Shown: positions 1 to 10,892 of the stretch, in pieces
How positions within the stretch are numbered: position 1 is the first letter of the stretch
How the letters are laid out: every line of letters starts with the position of its first letter
Assembly: GCA_030562195.1 (NCBI GenBank)
Contig: CM060199.1
Span: forward strand, 39,762,338-39,826,337
Length of the DNA: 64,000 nt
From: Nipponacmea schrenckii
Taxonomy: Eukaryota > Mollusca > Gastropoda > Lottiidae
Direction of reading: 5' to 3'
Translations under genes and position numbers: made by a program
Notes under the pieces: generated by a model
What the model was told of the DNA's origin: nothing
Seen by the model: only the letters and a program-made list of their open reading frames with translations
The model's database searches: none

Positions 1-1961
1 TATCAAGGCCCCATATTCTCAAAACTAGGATGTCCTTAAACAGTGTTAGAAGTTAAAACCATACTTTATCTCAGATACAGTGTTCGATGTTAAGACGCTA
101 GGATATCCTTAAAACAGTGTAAGATGTGAAGACCCTAGGATATCCTAGAAACAGTGTCAGAAGTTAAAACCATAGGATATCCTAGAAACAGTGTTAGAAG
201 TTAAAACCAAAGGATATCCTAGAAACAGTGTTAGAAGTTAAAACCATAGGATATCCTAGAAACAGTGTTAGAAGTTCAGACCCTAGGATATCCTAGAAAC
301 AGTGTTAGAAGTCAAAACTCTAGGATATCCTAAAAAACAATGTCAGAAGTTAAGACCCTAATATATCCTAGAAACAGAGTTAGAAGTTAAGACCAAAGGA
401 TATCCAAGAAACAGTGTCAGAAGTTAAGACCCTAGGATATCCTAGAAACAGTGTCAGAAGTTAAGACCCTAATATATCCTAGAAACAGAGTTAGAAGTTA
501 AGACTCTAGGATATCCTAGAAACAGTGTCAGAAGTTAAGACCCTAGGATATCCTAGAAACAGTGTTAGAAGTTAAGACACTATGCTATCCTAGAAACAGT
601 GTCAGAAGTTGAGACCTTGTGCTTTCCTAGAAACAGTGTTAGAAGTTAAGACACTATGCTATCCTAGAAACAGTGTCAGAAGTTGAGACCTTGTGCTTTC
701 CTAAAAACAGTGTTAGAAGTTAAGACGCTAGGACATCCTAGAAACAGTGTTAGAAGTTCAGACCCTATAATATCCTAGACATAGTGTTATAATTTAAGAC
801 CCTATGCTATCCTAGAAACAGTGTTAGAAGATAAGACCCTAGGATATTCTAGAAACAGTGGTACAGGTTAGAAGTTAAGACCTTATGCTATCCTACAAAC
901 AATTTTAAACGTTAAGACGCTAGGATATCCCAGAAACAGTGTTAGAATTTCAGACCCTAGGATATCCTAGAAACAGTGTTAAAAGTCAAAACCCTATGCT
1001 ATCCTAGAAACAATGTTAGGCGTTAAGACGCTAGGACATCCTAGAAACAGTGTTAAAGTTAAAACCCTATAGGATGTCCTAAAACAGTGCTAAACCCTAG
1101 GATGTCCAAGAAAAAGTGTTCAAAGTTACGACACAATAATATCCTAGAAACAATGTTAGAAGTTAAGACCCTGGGATATCCAACAAACAGTGTTAGAACT
1201 TAAGAACCTAGGATGTCCAAGAAACATTGTTCGAGGTTAAGACCCTAGGATATCCTTGAAACGGTGTTAGAAGTTAAGACTCTAGGATATCCTAGAAACA
1301 GTGTTATAAGTAAAGACCCTAAGATATCCTAGAAACAGTGTTAGATGTTAAGACCCTAGGATATCCTAGAAACAGTGTCAGAAGTTAAGACCCTAGGACA
1401 TCATAGAAACAATGTTAGAAGTTAAGACCCTAGGACATCATAGAAACAGTGTTAGAAGATAAGACCCTATGATATTCTAGAAACAGTGGCACAGGTTAGA
1501 AGTTAAGACCTTATGCTATCCTACAAACAATTTTAAACGTTAAGACGCTAGGATATCCCAGAAACAGTGTTAGAATTTCAGACCCTAGGATATCCTAGAA
1601 ACAGTGTTAAAAGTCAAAACCCTATGCTATCCTAGAAACAATGTTAGGCGTTTAAGACGCTAGGACATCCTAGAAACAGTGTTAAAGTTAAAACCCTATA
1701 GGATGTCCTAAAACAGTGCTAAACCCTAGGATGTCCAAGAAAAAGTGTTCAAAGTTACAACACAATAATATCCTAGAAACAATGTTAGAAGTCAAGACCC
1801 TGGGATATCCAACAAACAGTGTTAGAACTTAAGAACCTAGGTTGTCCTAGAAAAATTGTTCGAGGTAAAGACCCTAGGATATCCTTGAAACAGTGTTAGA
1901 AGTTAAGACTCTAGGACATCATAGAAACAGTGTGAGAAGATAAGACCCTAGGATATCCTAG
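1..1961. repeat. 37-bp satellite with palindromic core
   Basis: About 52 diverged head-to-tail copies of a 37-bp unit fill the left edge, so the array probably continues outside the window. The period is seen at 545 and 582. Most units carry AGGATATCCT, often extended to the perfect 14-bp palindrome CTAGGATATCCTAG, followed by an AGAAACAGTGTTAGAAG segment. A second-order repeat is present: about 800-1290 recurs at about 1428-1918 with a 628-629 bp offset, including private variants. No open frame is conserved and no function is inferred. The array ends abruptly at about 1961 in unique AT-rich DNA. Confidence 0.95.
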
Positions 1962-3174
1962 CGGTAAGATTGTTTCAAGAATATACAGGGCCAGGTTATT
2001 ATAGAGAGGGCCCATTTGCTTCCGAATATATAATGAATATATAGTGAATATATAAAGGGTAGAAAATGCTACTGAAGGCCTTCCACACAGGCAAGTTCCT
2101 CGTCAACCCAATCTGGAATATAAAGACGATTAAACGAATCTCGACATAATTCAACCATTGCAAGTTTCCGTGACGGATTTTATACTTTCCGTTTACCTTG
2201 ACCTTGTGTGTATGGGGCGAAACGATCTGAATTAATTAATTTGTATTTCAATCACGGTAGATAACTCATTAAATATTAATGTTTAATTGGCACCGAGGAT
2301 GCTGTAATTCAGGTATCGTTTGTTTCATACAAGAATTGAAATACATGTTTTGTAATATCGTGGCATTAAACACAGTGATTATGATTTTGAGTATGTTCAA
2401 TTTTTCAAATATGTGTACAATATTTGATCTGTAATTGATATTTAAGTATGTGTGAGGTTATACTAATCCTTTTTGCAACGATGGCTCAACTATCATAGGC
2501 ATTGGTTGTTAAACCAAGTCCTCAGGAAAGTCCTGAGTTACTACGGCTCCCAAAGAAGATGTTGAGGTGCGGTTACGTACATATCAAAACATACCAGTGT
2601 GACGTTTCAAATCCGTAACACAAAGCAAGATCTGCGGTGTCTTGACACAAAATGTTTTCAGATCAAAGAAATATCCATACAAAAAGTCTATACATTAGAT
2701 TGTTAATAGTCATGATCACTTTGTCTTAATACCACGCTGTTTGTGTTTATATCGTGGAACATGTGGAACACATTTTAATTTGGGTTTATTTCTCGCACCT
2801 GTTGAGACTTCTAGTCATCAAGATATTTTTTTAACGACTATAAATCTCTCATTGCTAGGCTCTGAAGTTAGATTCAAAATATTTACTACTTCCTTATTTT
2901 TAATGTAGGTGTGAAATTCTTGTAATACCCGTCATCACTATCAATTACGATGCGGAAAGAACGTTTCCAATTATTGCGCAATTATTAAAGTTATTTTTAT
3001 GTATTTATGAGTATGTTCATCTTGGCCAACAAATCCTCTAAGAGTGCAATGGGAATAGAGCAACAATAATATTATACCAAATTTCTGTCTGAGATTGACA
3101 ATCATATGGTGGATTCGGAAATAAAATGGTAGTTAAAGAGCTATGGATAATCAATTCACTTTTCATCATTTTTG
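1962..3174. other. AT-rich single-copy DNA
   Basis: No repeat family is recognised here. It holds one weak candidate terminal exon (2069-2112, minus) and a small perfect hairpin at 2521-2537 with a 7-bp stem and a 3-nt loop. Nothing else can be supported. Confidence 0.5.
2069..2112 (-). CDS. weak candidate terminal exon
   Basis: On the minus strand a pyrimidine-containing acceptor (TTTATATTCCAG) is followed by a 44-nt open stretch ending in TAG. It encodes WVDEELACVEGLQ after two nucleotides of a split codon. The product is not recognised. The plus strand is also open over the same bases, so strand and coding status are uncertain. It is listed only because its start phase could accept an upstream exon ending with one nucleotide, such as those at 34309 or 42907. 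Confidence 0.15.
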
Positions 3175-3505
3175 GAGCCGCGTTAGTTCAGCGAGTTAGA
3201 CGCTTGGTCGCTAGTCTGAGGATCATGAGTTCAATCTCAGATTTTTCAGCCCGGTCTCCTCTTGTAAGTGATGCAGGTCAGAGGAACTGACATGGAAAGA
3301 ATGTCTTGTCATTCGAAAGGGACAATATCGAGGCCACGTGGGCTACAGCTGTGCACGTTAAAGATCTCTGGACAGTTTGAAATCGCAAAAGAGTAGGCTT
3401 GGTGCCGTTTCTCTCATTGCACACTACATGACGTTGCCTGTCTTCATTAGCCTACGAGGTGCGGAAGGAGTAGGACGTAAAACTTTCATTTTCTTATCAT
3501 TTATC
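3175..3505 (+). mobile_element. SINE-A, near full-length copy
   Basis: This tRNA-headed short retroposon is the most complete plus-strand copy of the family called SINE-A here. The 5' head (about 3175-3245) has an A-box-like TTAGTTCAGCGAGTTAG and a B-box-like GAGTTCAATCTC, as in tRNA-derived Pol III promoters. The body contains GTGCACGTTAAAGATC and CATTGCACACTACATG. The 3' end is GAGTAGGACGTAAAACT followed by a T/A-rich CATTTT tail. About a dozen more copies or fragments lie in the window on both strands. It encodes nothing. The family name is mine and has not been matched to any library. Confidence 0.8.
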
Positions 3506-3589
3506 CAGCTGGCAATGTTTGACATATACAGAATATTTTTGGTCCAATAAAGAGTAAACGTGTATATTAGAAAAGCTTCCTGGATTGGT

Positions 3590-3740
3590 ACCTCGACAGT
3601 TGGGAATCGAAAAGAGTAGACTAATGCCGCTGTCCTGGCAAAATTTCCTTCATAGCACACTGCATGGCCCGTCTTCGTTAGCCCATTAGGTGCAGAAAAG
3701 TAGGACGTAAATCTCCATCCATTTCATTTCATTTCCTGGA
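3590..3740 (+). mobile_element. SINE-A, 5'-truncated
   Basis: This is the 3' half of SINE-A: GACAGTTGGGAATCG, then the CATAGCACACTGCATGG block, GCAGAAAAGTAGGACGTAAA, and a tail of repeated ATTTC. It starts abruptly, as expected for 5'-truncated retroposition. The open frame on the opposite strand across 3424-3660 runs through this copy and its neighbour and is not a gene. Confidence 0.75.
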
Positions 3741-4404
3741 TGGGTAACTGGATTGGTCAATTATTTCTTGTTATTGTCACTATCTGATAAGAGACATATT
3801 ACTACAAATACGTAATAGTTCGTTCGCTAAGCTTATCCTCATAATCAGACAAGTATAAGACACAATATTCCTCATAATCGTGTAATAAGATTTTAATATA
3901 CCATTGCAATGTATTTGGCCATTCCTTCTTGAACCTGGATCATTAATAACGTACAGAAATAGTGGTCCCCAGGTTGACTGTAATCTGATATTAATTTGAT
4001 TGTCAGTCACAGCATGTTGTAAGTTGTCATTATCTAACAGTACAGTGACGACAGTAGAAGATATCAATCTGTCAAAGAGGGATTATTACGCTTTAAAGAG
4101 GACAAAACAGAACATTATAATGTCATAATCTTCGGTCACTCGAGTCATTGATTGGCCAATAAAAACCTCTCTCGATAATGATATTGGCACATATCATTGA
4201 TCTATATTAAACCCTTAGGAAATTTCAACCGAAATATTCGTGGACGTTGCATCCTCAGTAGAAAATTTACTTCTGAAGTCTTAATGAGATTTTAATGACC
4301 ATATAGCATGTTATTTTGCTCACCGAGATAGCGACAGAAGACTCGGGTTTATTGTGACACGAATCTTAAATAACGCTTTGTGGACCATATTTATTTACAA
4401 GTAA
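3741..4404. other. AT-rich spacer
   Basis: Nothing is recognised. A 95-codon minus-strand open frame at 3780-4067 has no flanking splice or promoter evidence and is within the range expected by chance for DNA this AT-rich. Confidence 0.4.
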
Positions 4405-4525
4405 ACCATTAGCTCATTTAGTGCAGAAGGGTAGGACGTAAAAGAATCTTCAATACTGCGGAACTGTATTAATTAACCCATTTAGTGCAGACGAGTAGGA
4501 CGTAAAACTCCATTCATTTCATTTG
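4405..4525 (+). mobile_element. two SINE-A 3' tails in tandem
   Basis: Two very short SINE-A 3' ends follow each other (about 4407-4445 and 4476-4522). Each has the block GTGCAGA(A/C)G(A/G)GTAGGACGTAAAA, and the second keeps the CCATTCATTTCATTT tail. They may be severely truncated insertions or a duplicated tail. Confidence 0.65.
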
Positions 4526-5814
4526 AATATTACAGATAGCTTTATACATATATTTGCTTAGTAGTTTTAATCTGCGCTCGGGTTGAACTAGCAGTGAATC
4601 ACCACACCGTTGAGGTCAACTTAATCCAGTTTAATTATCAGTTGCTGATAGTCGTCCAACACCAACATGTTCTGGGATTCTGTCAGTTGTAAGGTCGCCC
4701 TGTAGTTTCGTAGTTTAGAATACTAAAAGTAAACAATAAAGGAATGTCGACATACTTATGTGGTTATAGTAATACAGTCAACATTATAAAATTATGCATT
4801 TCTTAATGACAAGTATGTCAAGTTATACGGTATTTATATATATACTCATTACCTTGCTAACAAAGTCTTATATATAGATTTACTCAGGTCAGCAAATCAT
4901 CAAGCCGTTGATATTAGCAGTTTTCAGCAAGGTAGTCCTGTACCATTGTAGACAAGAATGCGATGAATTCAAGAAGAATACGGACTTGCCTCTCGGAAAA
5001 CCAAGTCTGGTTGAGTCAGTATTGATTACAAAAATGCCTATACAATAATAACATATCATGCCTAAATTAACTTAAGTAATAGTTATCAGGCCCATGTCGT
5101 CTAGCGGCATCCTAATTATTCCGGTTCCGGTCTCATGATTCGGTAACAAACTGTTGTGTAATAGTCTACGAAAACCACGTAGTCAGTTGTAAGGTCATAG
5201 ATTTCTAACGTCAATAACAAGCTCGATATCTCCAACTGACTCTGTCTTGCTTCACATGTCAATTTGCTAAATATTGTATGTCGTGTAATATGGGCAGCAA
5301 CTAATTAATCCATGCAAGTAACCGCAATTACTACTAGTCTTCGAAAGCACAGTTGTAATGCCGCACTTCAGTTTCGTATGACTTATGTCAAGCTCAATCG
5401 GAGCAATGGTAATCTACTGCTGATGAATCCATTAATATTCAATCTATTGTTGATGATTAACCCTATACACATGTAGTTCCAATTTAATGAACTTAGTCCA
5501 TGTGGTTCTTTCAATAATAACTAACTCCATGTTGTGTTCTGACTGTAACAACCGCGGGACATCATCATCGTTACAATTGAACTCCCAATAATGAGTTTAA
5601 GCAGTTATAATTACATTTGTCAATCGTCTATTAACTAAGCTAAATACTAAACTCCCAGTGGGTTCTTCTGCCACCTTACACCTCCCATGTTCGTTAAACG
5701 AGATTCTTATAACCACGCTGATAATTAATTATATTCCAAAATAATTCTATCCGCTTTGAATCACCGTATGTTTCACTTAAAAACGTTTGTGATAACCAAA
5801 CATAAAAAAAATGC
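4526..5814. other. AT-rich spacer
   Basis: No gene, array or recognised element is seen. The 14-mer TCAGTTGTAAGGTC occurs twice (near 4685 and 5185) with no wider homology evident. Confidence 0.4.
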
Positions 5815-6085
5815 TATGACATGAACGGAGTCTTACGCCCTACTATTCTGTACCTTATGGACTAATGTAGATGGACAACACCATGCTGTTTGTTATTGGG
5901 GAAATTTGGTAAGGACTCTTTTTGTGATTTCAAACTGTCGAGGGATCGATCTTACACGTGCACCGGGCTTCGGTTTATTGTTCCATAAAAACGACTAGAC
6001 GCTTTTTTCAATATTAGTCCCTCATACCAAAATCACCGACAAGGGGGGAAACCGGGTTGAAAAATCCGAAAGTTCATCTGGAACA
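5815..6085 (-). mobile_element. SINE-A, minus strand, head missing
   Basis: Reverse-complement SINE-A. It starts with the 3' end (GGAGTCTTACGCCCTACT, near 5827), continues through CTGTCGAGGGATC and ACGACTAGACGC, and reaches the body segment CCGGGTTGAAAAATCCGAAAG near 6053. The tRNA-like head beyond this is not recognisable. Confidence 0.75.
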
Positions 6086-6215
6086 TATTGTAATATTGAA
6101 GGCGGGTTTGTTGAGGTCAAATTGTTTCCTCATGACATATCTTCCAGGGAAATCACGAAAAGCTTAATTTAATTGACATAACAAAGTGATTCTACCGGGA
6201 GCGAAAATAAATTGA

Positions 6216-6635
6216 TTGAACGGCTGTGGGATGCTTTACGAGAAACTAAATGCATTACAAAATAGATTTTATTTTATAGTGTGTGAGAGTTTAAAGAACA
6301 CGAAGACTAAAGCGTTGTTAAAGATAGCTTACCAGGCAAAGGGAAATTTGAAATGCGGGTTTTTTAGAAAAAACAAAAAGGGGAAGAAACTCAATATTTT
6401 TTTTTCGTTTTCATTAGACACATTTAAGAATTTCCGTTTAAAATTTAAGCCTTTGAGCTTTTTGCGGGAATAAAGAACAAAATGAAGGAAAAAAAGGGGA
6501 AGTAACTCAATAGGAATCAGACAATAAATTCTAAAATTTTAACCAAAACAAATAGCGGTGAAAAAAGGGAAATGGGCCCCAAAAAAGAAAAAAAAAAAAA
6601 GGGGTTAAAAAAAGGGGGAGGGTTTTAAAAATTTA
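6216..6635. other. purine-rich low-complexity tract
   Basis: From about 6290 to 6635 the plus strand is strongly biased to A and G, with long A runs (near 6584) and G runs (near 6600-6622). The short plus-strand frame at 6216-6473 follows from this bias, being K/N/F-rich. It may be a decayed low-complexity repeat or poor-quality sequence. It sits just downstream, on the minus strand, of the candidate stop codon at 6636. Confidence 0.5.
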
Positions 6636-6716
6636 TTATTTCCCGGTATCAAAGTCAATCTTGATATCACGGGGGATTTCATAACATTTCCTGACGAGTT
6701 CACCATTATCATCAAC
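6636..6716 (-). CDS. candidate terminal exon, unknown product
   Basis: On the minus strand an acceptor (GACTGTTCCACAG) is followed by 26 codons and a TAA. The predicted peptide starts VDDNGELVRKCYEIPRDIKI and ends DFDTGK; it is polar, mixed in composition and unlike low-complexity noise. The exon starts in phase 0. A second frame (starting after one nucleotide) is also open but reads hydrophobic and runs into the purine-rich tract, so I prefer the first. In the preferred frame, in-frame stops lie just upstream of the acceptor, so a splice junction is needed. Family not recognised. The same segment contains the imperfect hairpin CCCGGTATCAA / TTGATATCACGGG. Confidence 0.35.
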   Translation of the reverse strand, partial: VDDNGELVRKCYEIPRDIKIDFDTGK

Positions 6717-7264
6717 CTGTGGAACAGTCTATCAAAACATCGAGTTCATTTGGGGGTCATTAATGCAAATTACAAATACTCAAAACTATTACAGAATCAA
6801 AACAAGAGACTTCCTCCCACTGAGCTGACAGCATCACTCATTTGTCCCAAGGTCATTATATACATGTATTATAAATCCTAAAATCTCAGTGTTTTCATCT
6901 AAATTATTCTTTACCCTGGAAGGCTAATATAAAGTCTAGCGCAGTGGTCGACAACGTTTGTAGAAATGAGTTGCACCCCTTTGCCAGAAACCGGTTCATG
7001 AACTGACAAAGTTTTGAAGGCATGAGTTGCGCCCCTTATTTCATTATTATTTAGTGATTTCACAAACAGACATAAAGCTATACCTCGAGATGAGGGATTT
7101 GAAATATCATAAAAACCCTCTTCCTATATAATGATGAAATCTGACCCCGTTTATAATCAAACTTTGACTACATGTATTTTCTTAGCCATATATATCACCA
7201 ATTTCATCGAACGCAAATTGCTTACTCTAAGAGATGCATTAAATAGCCATAATAAAACATGGAA
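6717..7264. other. spacer with short direct repeat
   Basis: Only a short direct repeat, ATGAGTTGC(A/G)CCCCTT at about 6966 and 7022, is visible. No coding evidence. Confidence 0.4.
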
Positions 7265-7398
7265 ACATAAATAAAAACAGTTGTAATGGATAGATACTTC
7301 TAGAATATTTATTATTTTCGACTTTTCATTGTGATATTAAACGTGGAAAATAATAAATATTCTAGAAGTACCCATCTATAATAATTGTTTTTATGTAT
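7265..7398. repeat. long inverted repeat (foldback)
   Basis: The left arm (about 7265-7319) and right arm (about 7346-7398) are inverted copies around a 26-nt loop. The innermost 24 bp (7296-7319 and 7346-7369) pair perfectly around ACTTCTAGAATATTT. The outer half pairs with mismatches. No clear target-site duplication is visible. It could be a small foldback MITE or a transcribed hairpin. Confidence 0.85.
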
Positions 7399-9195
7399 CT
7401 ATACCTGTGATTCTAATATACCATTGAAGGGTCATATTTTTGAAACGTTACAGTACTTAGGTCCAAACATCTAGTTATAATCAAAGAATTTAATATCGAC
7501 ATGATATTGACCAAAGTCTAAATATATTGGGTATTTTGCTAATGACACCATGCAATGATTGGCTGACCGCAATCTGTCGAAATAGTCACCAGAGAGACTT
7601 GATAGAGGGTTGACTAGGAAAACCTGCTTTCAATTGGTACATTGACAACGATTCTCTCTAATTAATTAGATAAAGTTTAGTTCCACATGGGAGATACCTT
7701 GTCCTTTAAACGCCGATTTCCTTCTATCATCTTCATTCACTCAGTTCGCCAACTGTGGTGTCCAGGGAATTCGTAAAGTACAGTCGATATCCTTACATGG
7801 CAAGAAGTCCAATGTTACATCTATTCACAGAAATCAAAGCTCCATGGACGATATTTATGCTAATTGTAATGCAAAATCAGAATCTACAAAGCACCAAATT
7901 TACTTGAATGTGGTTGAATTAAGCGATATTCAATATTCTCCCTGTAATACGCGTTCCAATCTAAACTCTATCCAACTCTATTTGAAATTACAGTCAAACG
8001 AGACTGTAAATTTCCTTTCTATATTTTCAATATTCAGTTCTACCCTTAATAAGGACATGTGAAGAATATACCTACTTTCTTTAAAACACATAACCTGATG
8101 TTGAACACGTTTTCTTAATACTTAACTTGTATTAAAGTTTATATCCTAGAAGAGTCATTTAATGAGCCATATTGCCTCTTTTGTATTTGCCGCATTACGT
8201 TAAATCAAAGAGAATCAATAAATTCAGTGCACTAATTTCACAACTGATTAGTAAATATGATAATAAAAACCGTCATTTTCAGAGAATAACAGATCTAATC
8301 ATCTAATCAAATTATGACATATAAGGGGCTGTAGCCTGTGGGGGGGGGGGCGCAACACTTTTGCTGAACCTGTCGATTGGTTAACCGTTAGAGTGAAAAA
8401 CATGCCATCGATAAACTGCTCATCTACTCTAACCGAGTGACTTTTATTTAATAATTTCCTTTGAAGATTAATTCGCTAGTAAAGTTTAGGCGTTACACCT
8501 CTATGTCAGATTAGTTAGGTTACTCTCTTGACGATATATAGGTTAACTGATGCTCTAGATAATTTGCCTGTCGTAATACCGTTTTGATTTACAAGTATTT
8601 TGTGGTGCCAGTCAACCATAAATGGTATTGACTATTAAATTAGTCTCATTATGTTTGAGATGTATCTTCTATCTCAATAGAAAATCAATTTGCATGGAAT
8701 GACGAGATGACAAACTAGGTATTAAAGAAAGTGCAGCTGATTTCAGACTTTCTGCGTTACAATAACAGTTCTATAGGGCAACTTTTGAACATTCTTTATC
8801 ACAAATACATATTAGAGGATCCATAAGAATTGCATTTCTTATACCTTCACATGTATGTTTTTACCAGCTTTCGCCATGTTCAATTTTCAAATCACAAAAT
8901 TGATTAAATATGCACACCATAGCGATTAGCAGTGGCCTATGATTTCAAATAATAAAGAGGCCATGAGTACCAAACGCAGCTCACAAATGAGTTTGAAACT
9001 TATATTCTATTATACTAATAGTAATTTTCTATGGTTTGCTGTTGTTTAGGGTGTTATAATAGATACACTCCTATAGAAGGGTCAAAAGTAGAGACTAAGT
9101 AATGGATTTCAGTATACACCAATTAGCAATCTACTTCTGTAAAGATTAACAAGATAAACTAATGATCATAAAAGAATGCAAAGCGATTATTTCAG
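7399..9195. other. AT-rich DNA with one 131-codon open stretch
   Basis: The notable content is a plus-strand frame open from 7670 to the TGA at 8062. It is preceded by a possible acceptor (AAAGTTTAG) and has an internal ATG at 7844 in a good context. At this AT content about one open stretch of this size is expected by chance in 64 kb. The product (which includes HGKKSNVTSIHRNQSS) is unrecognised. I do not call it a gene. An 11-G run is at about 8340. Confidence 0.3.
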
Positions 9196-9274
9196 CGAGA
9201 TAATGAAAGGGGATCTAATCTACCATGTACAAGAATATTACTTGGTTGACTCGTGGAAACAATCCGGTGGCTTT
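9196..9274 (+). CDS. candidate exon, unknown product
   Basis: A plus-strand exon candidate lies between an acceptor (GATTATTTCAG) and a strong donor (TTT|GTAAGTAAA). It has one nucleotide plus 26 open codons and includes KGDLIYHVQEYYLVDSWKQS. The other two frames contain stops. The open frame continues upstream to an ATG at 9178, so this could also be an initiating exon (MQSDYFSEIMKG...). It ends in phase 0. No family is recognised. A minus-strand candidate exon lies only 0.5 kb away (9801-9883), so at most one may be real, or two genes overlap here. Confidence 0.35.
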
Positions 9275-9800
9275 GTAAGTAAACATTATATTCCTTCCCA
9301 GAATAACGTTTAATTAATAAGAAAAACCACGGCAGTGGTATATTTAATGTTGTAAATTATTAATCAAATCTTAATATACTGAGTCTAGGACTATTGATTG
9401 ATGAAGTCAAGTTTTCACAGATTCGTTTCAATTATATTGGATATATTAGGTGCCGTAGTAGGTAAATAATGTAGCCCGTTATTCTTGAAGGGTTTCATTC
9501 AGTAAAAGGTCTGGAAAGCGTGGAGTTTTTAATTCCAACGTCTCCCCGTAAATGACTAGATAGGAAGGTTTTCAATCGAATAATATGATGAAGATTCTTA
9601 TTCCTGTTTGGAAATTTATATCGAAAAAGCATGATCATTGTCCTCTCTGTACGTAATATTAAAACAAACACACTTTGTTTTCGCCAAATACGACATAAAA
9701 TAACTTGAACAAGTACATGTACTAACAATCCTAACAGTTAAACGAAGTGGTATCAGGTAAAAGAAGACATTTTATAAACGTAAAAATAATTCGTACTTAC

Positions 9801-9883
9801 TGTACATACATATTGGATATATCAGAAATAAAATTGATGTTACTCCTAGTTAATCTGGACGACAGTGGAGAAGCAAGGAATAC
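9801..9883 (-). CDS. candidate exon, unknown product
   Basis: The minus-strand exon candidate has a strong acceptor (TATATATTTCTCAG) and strong donor (ACA|GTAAGTACG). Its 83 nt are open in one frame only: 27 codons starting VFLASPLSSRLTRSNINFIS, plus two nucleotides. It starts in phase 0. It cannot directly follow the 34309 candidate exon because the phases do not match, so an unseen exon or a different gene is needed. The product is not recognised. Confidence 0.4.
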
Positions 9884-10542
9884 CTGAGAAATATATACAA
9901 TACACCTGTTCTGTTATATAATGTGTTAATATGATATTAACAGGTAAATATATAATCGGAAAGGAATCAGCCTACGAAATGAATTGTCAATCACCTTTGT
10001 TTATTATACAATTCCGGTGTGACCGACAAGAAAGGTATACACCCCCCCTAAAAAAACAAAACAAAACAAAACAATGCCCGGTTTGGCAGTAACAGGTTTG
10101 TTGAAGCCTTAATAGCTCTTCCTGATTTTACCCAAGGAAACAACTGCAATGCCTTGTTTATTTCAAATGTCCGTGCAGGAAATGAAGAACTTTTGAATTT
10201 TATTTTTGCCCTACCTGTCCAAATTTAGACTTTTACTTCAGTTTGTCTAAGGATCTTTCTAAATAAAGTAATTACGGACAATTCTGCACAAACTGTCAAA
10301 GAATAAAGTATTTTTTCCATGTAGCCAAGACTTTACCTGGTTACAACATGTCGCCACAATTTAGATCTTTATCAAAATATGTCTTCTATTGGGAAGAAGA
10401 AAAAAATAGGGCCTCATTAAAAAAACCGCTGATAGAGAATAACTATTATTTTAGTTGTTCACCATTTGAACAAGTTCTTTTTAACAAACAAGTTGAAGTG
10501 GATACTTGAGACAATAAAAATATGTTTGTACGACGCCTTTGT
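9884..10542. other. AT-rich spacer
   Basis: A C run followed by an AAAAC repeat lies near 10040-10073. Nothing else is recognised. Confidence 0.4.
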
Positions 10543-10892
10543 CAAGGGAATACTTCGTCTTAGAATGAAATTAAAGTTTGAAATTTTTAGACTTGGCGAA
10601 TAAAAGCATTATATTCATTAGGTGATATACCTGCTTCCATAAATAACTCCTTAAAAAAGCTGATAAATCCCCCAAAAACTTAGTAATTATCAATAAAAAT
10701 GCATTAATTTTGATTATTGAAAACGTTTCATAAATTGATTAACGTTTTCAATAATTACTTTGTTTTGGGAGTTTTCCAGATTTCAAGGGATTCTGTAACT
10801 TTATGAAACCAGGTAAGTTCACTGATGAATAAATACTCATATTGACCATTCTTAAGAACTTGATTTCATTCTAAGACGCAGTATCACTTTAA
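10543..10892. mobile_element. TTAA-flanked MITE with inner hairpin
   Basis: About 350 bp bounded by inverted ends: GGGAATACTTCGTCTTAGAA on the left and the complement of AGTGATACTGCGTCTTAGAA on the right. The right end abuts TTAA (about 10889), and the left has TCAA in the same place, consistent with a decayed TTAA target duplication as made by piggyBac-type elements. A central 16-bp hairpin, GATTATTGAAAACGTT against its complement, lies at about 10709-10756. Related copies are at 26392-26686, 56660-56915 and 17935-18118 (minus). It is non-coding. Confidence 0.7.

Noticed and set aside
3175..3250. Functional tRNA gene
   Set aside because: A and B boxes are present, but no cloverleaf with acceptor and anticodon stems forms, and the segment continues into the SINE-A body shared by many copies.
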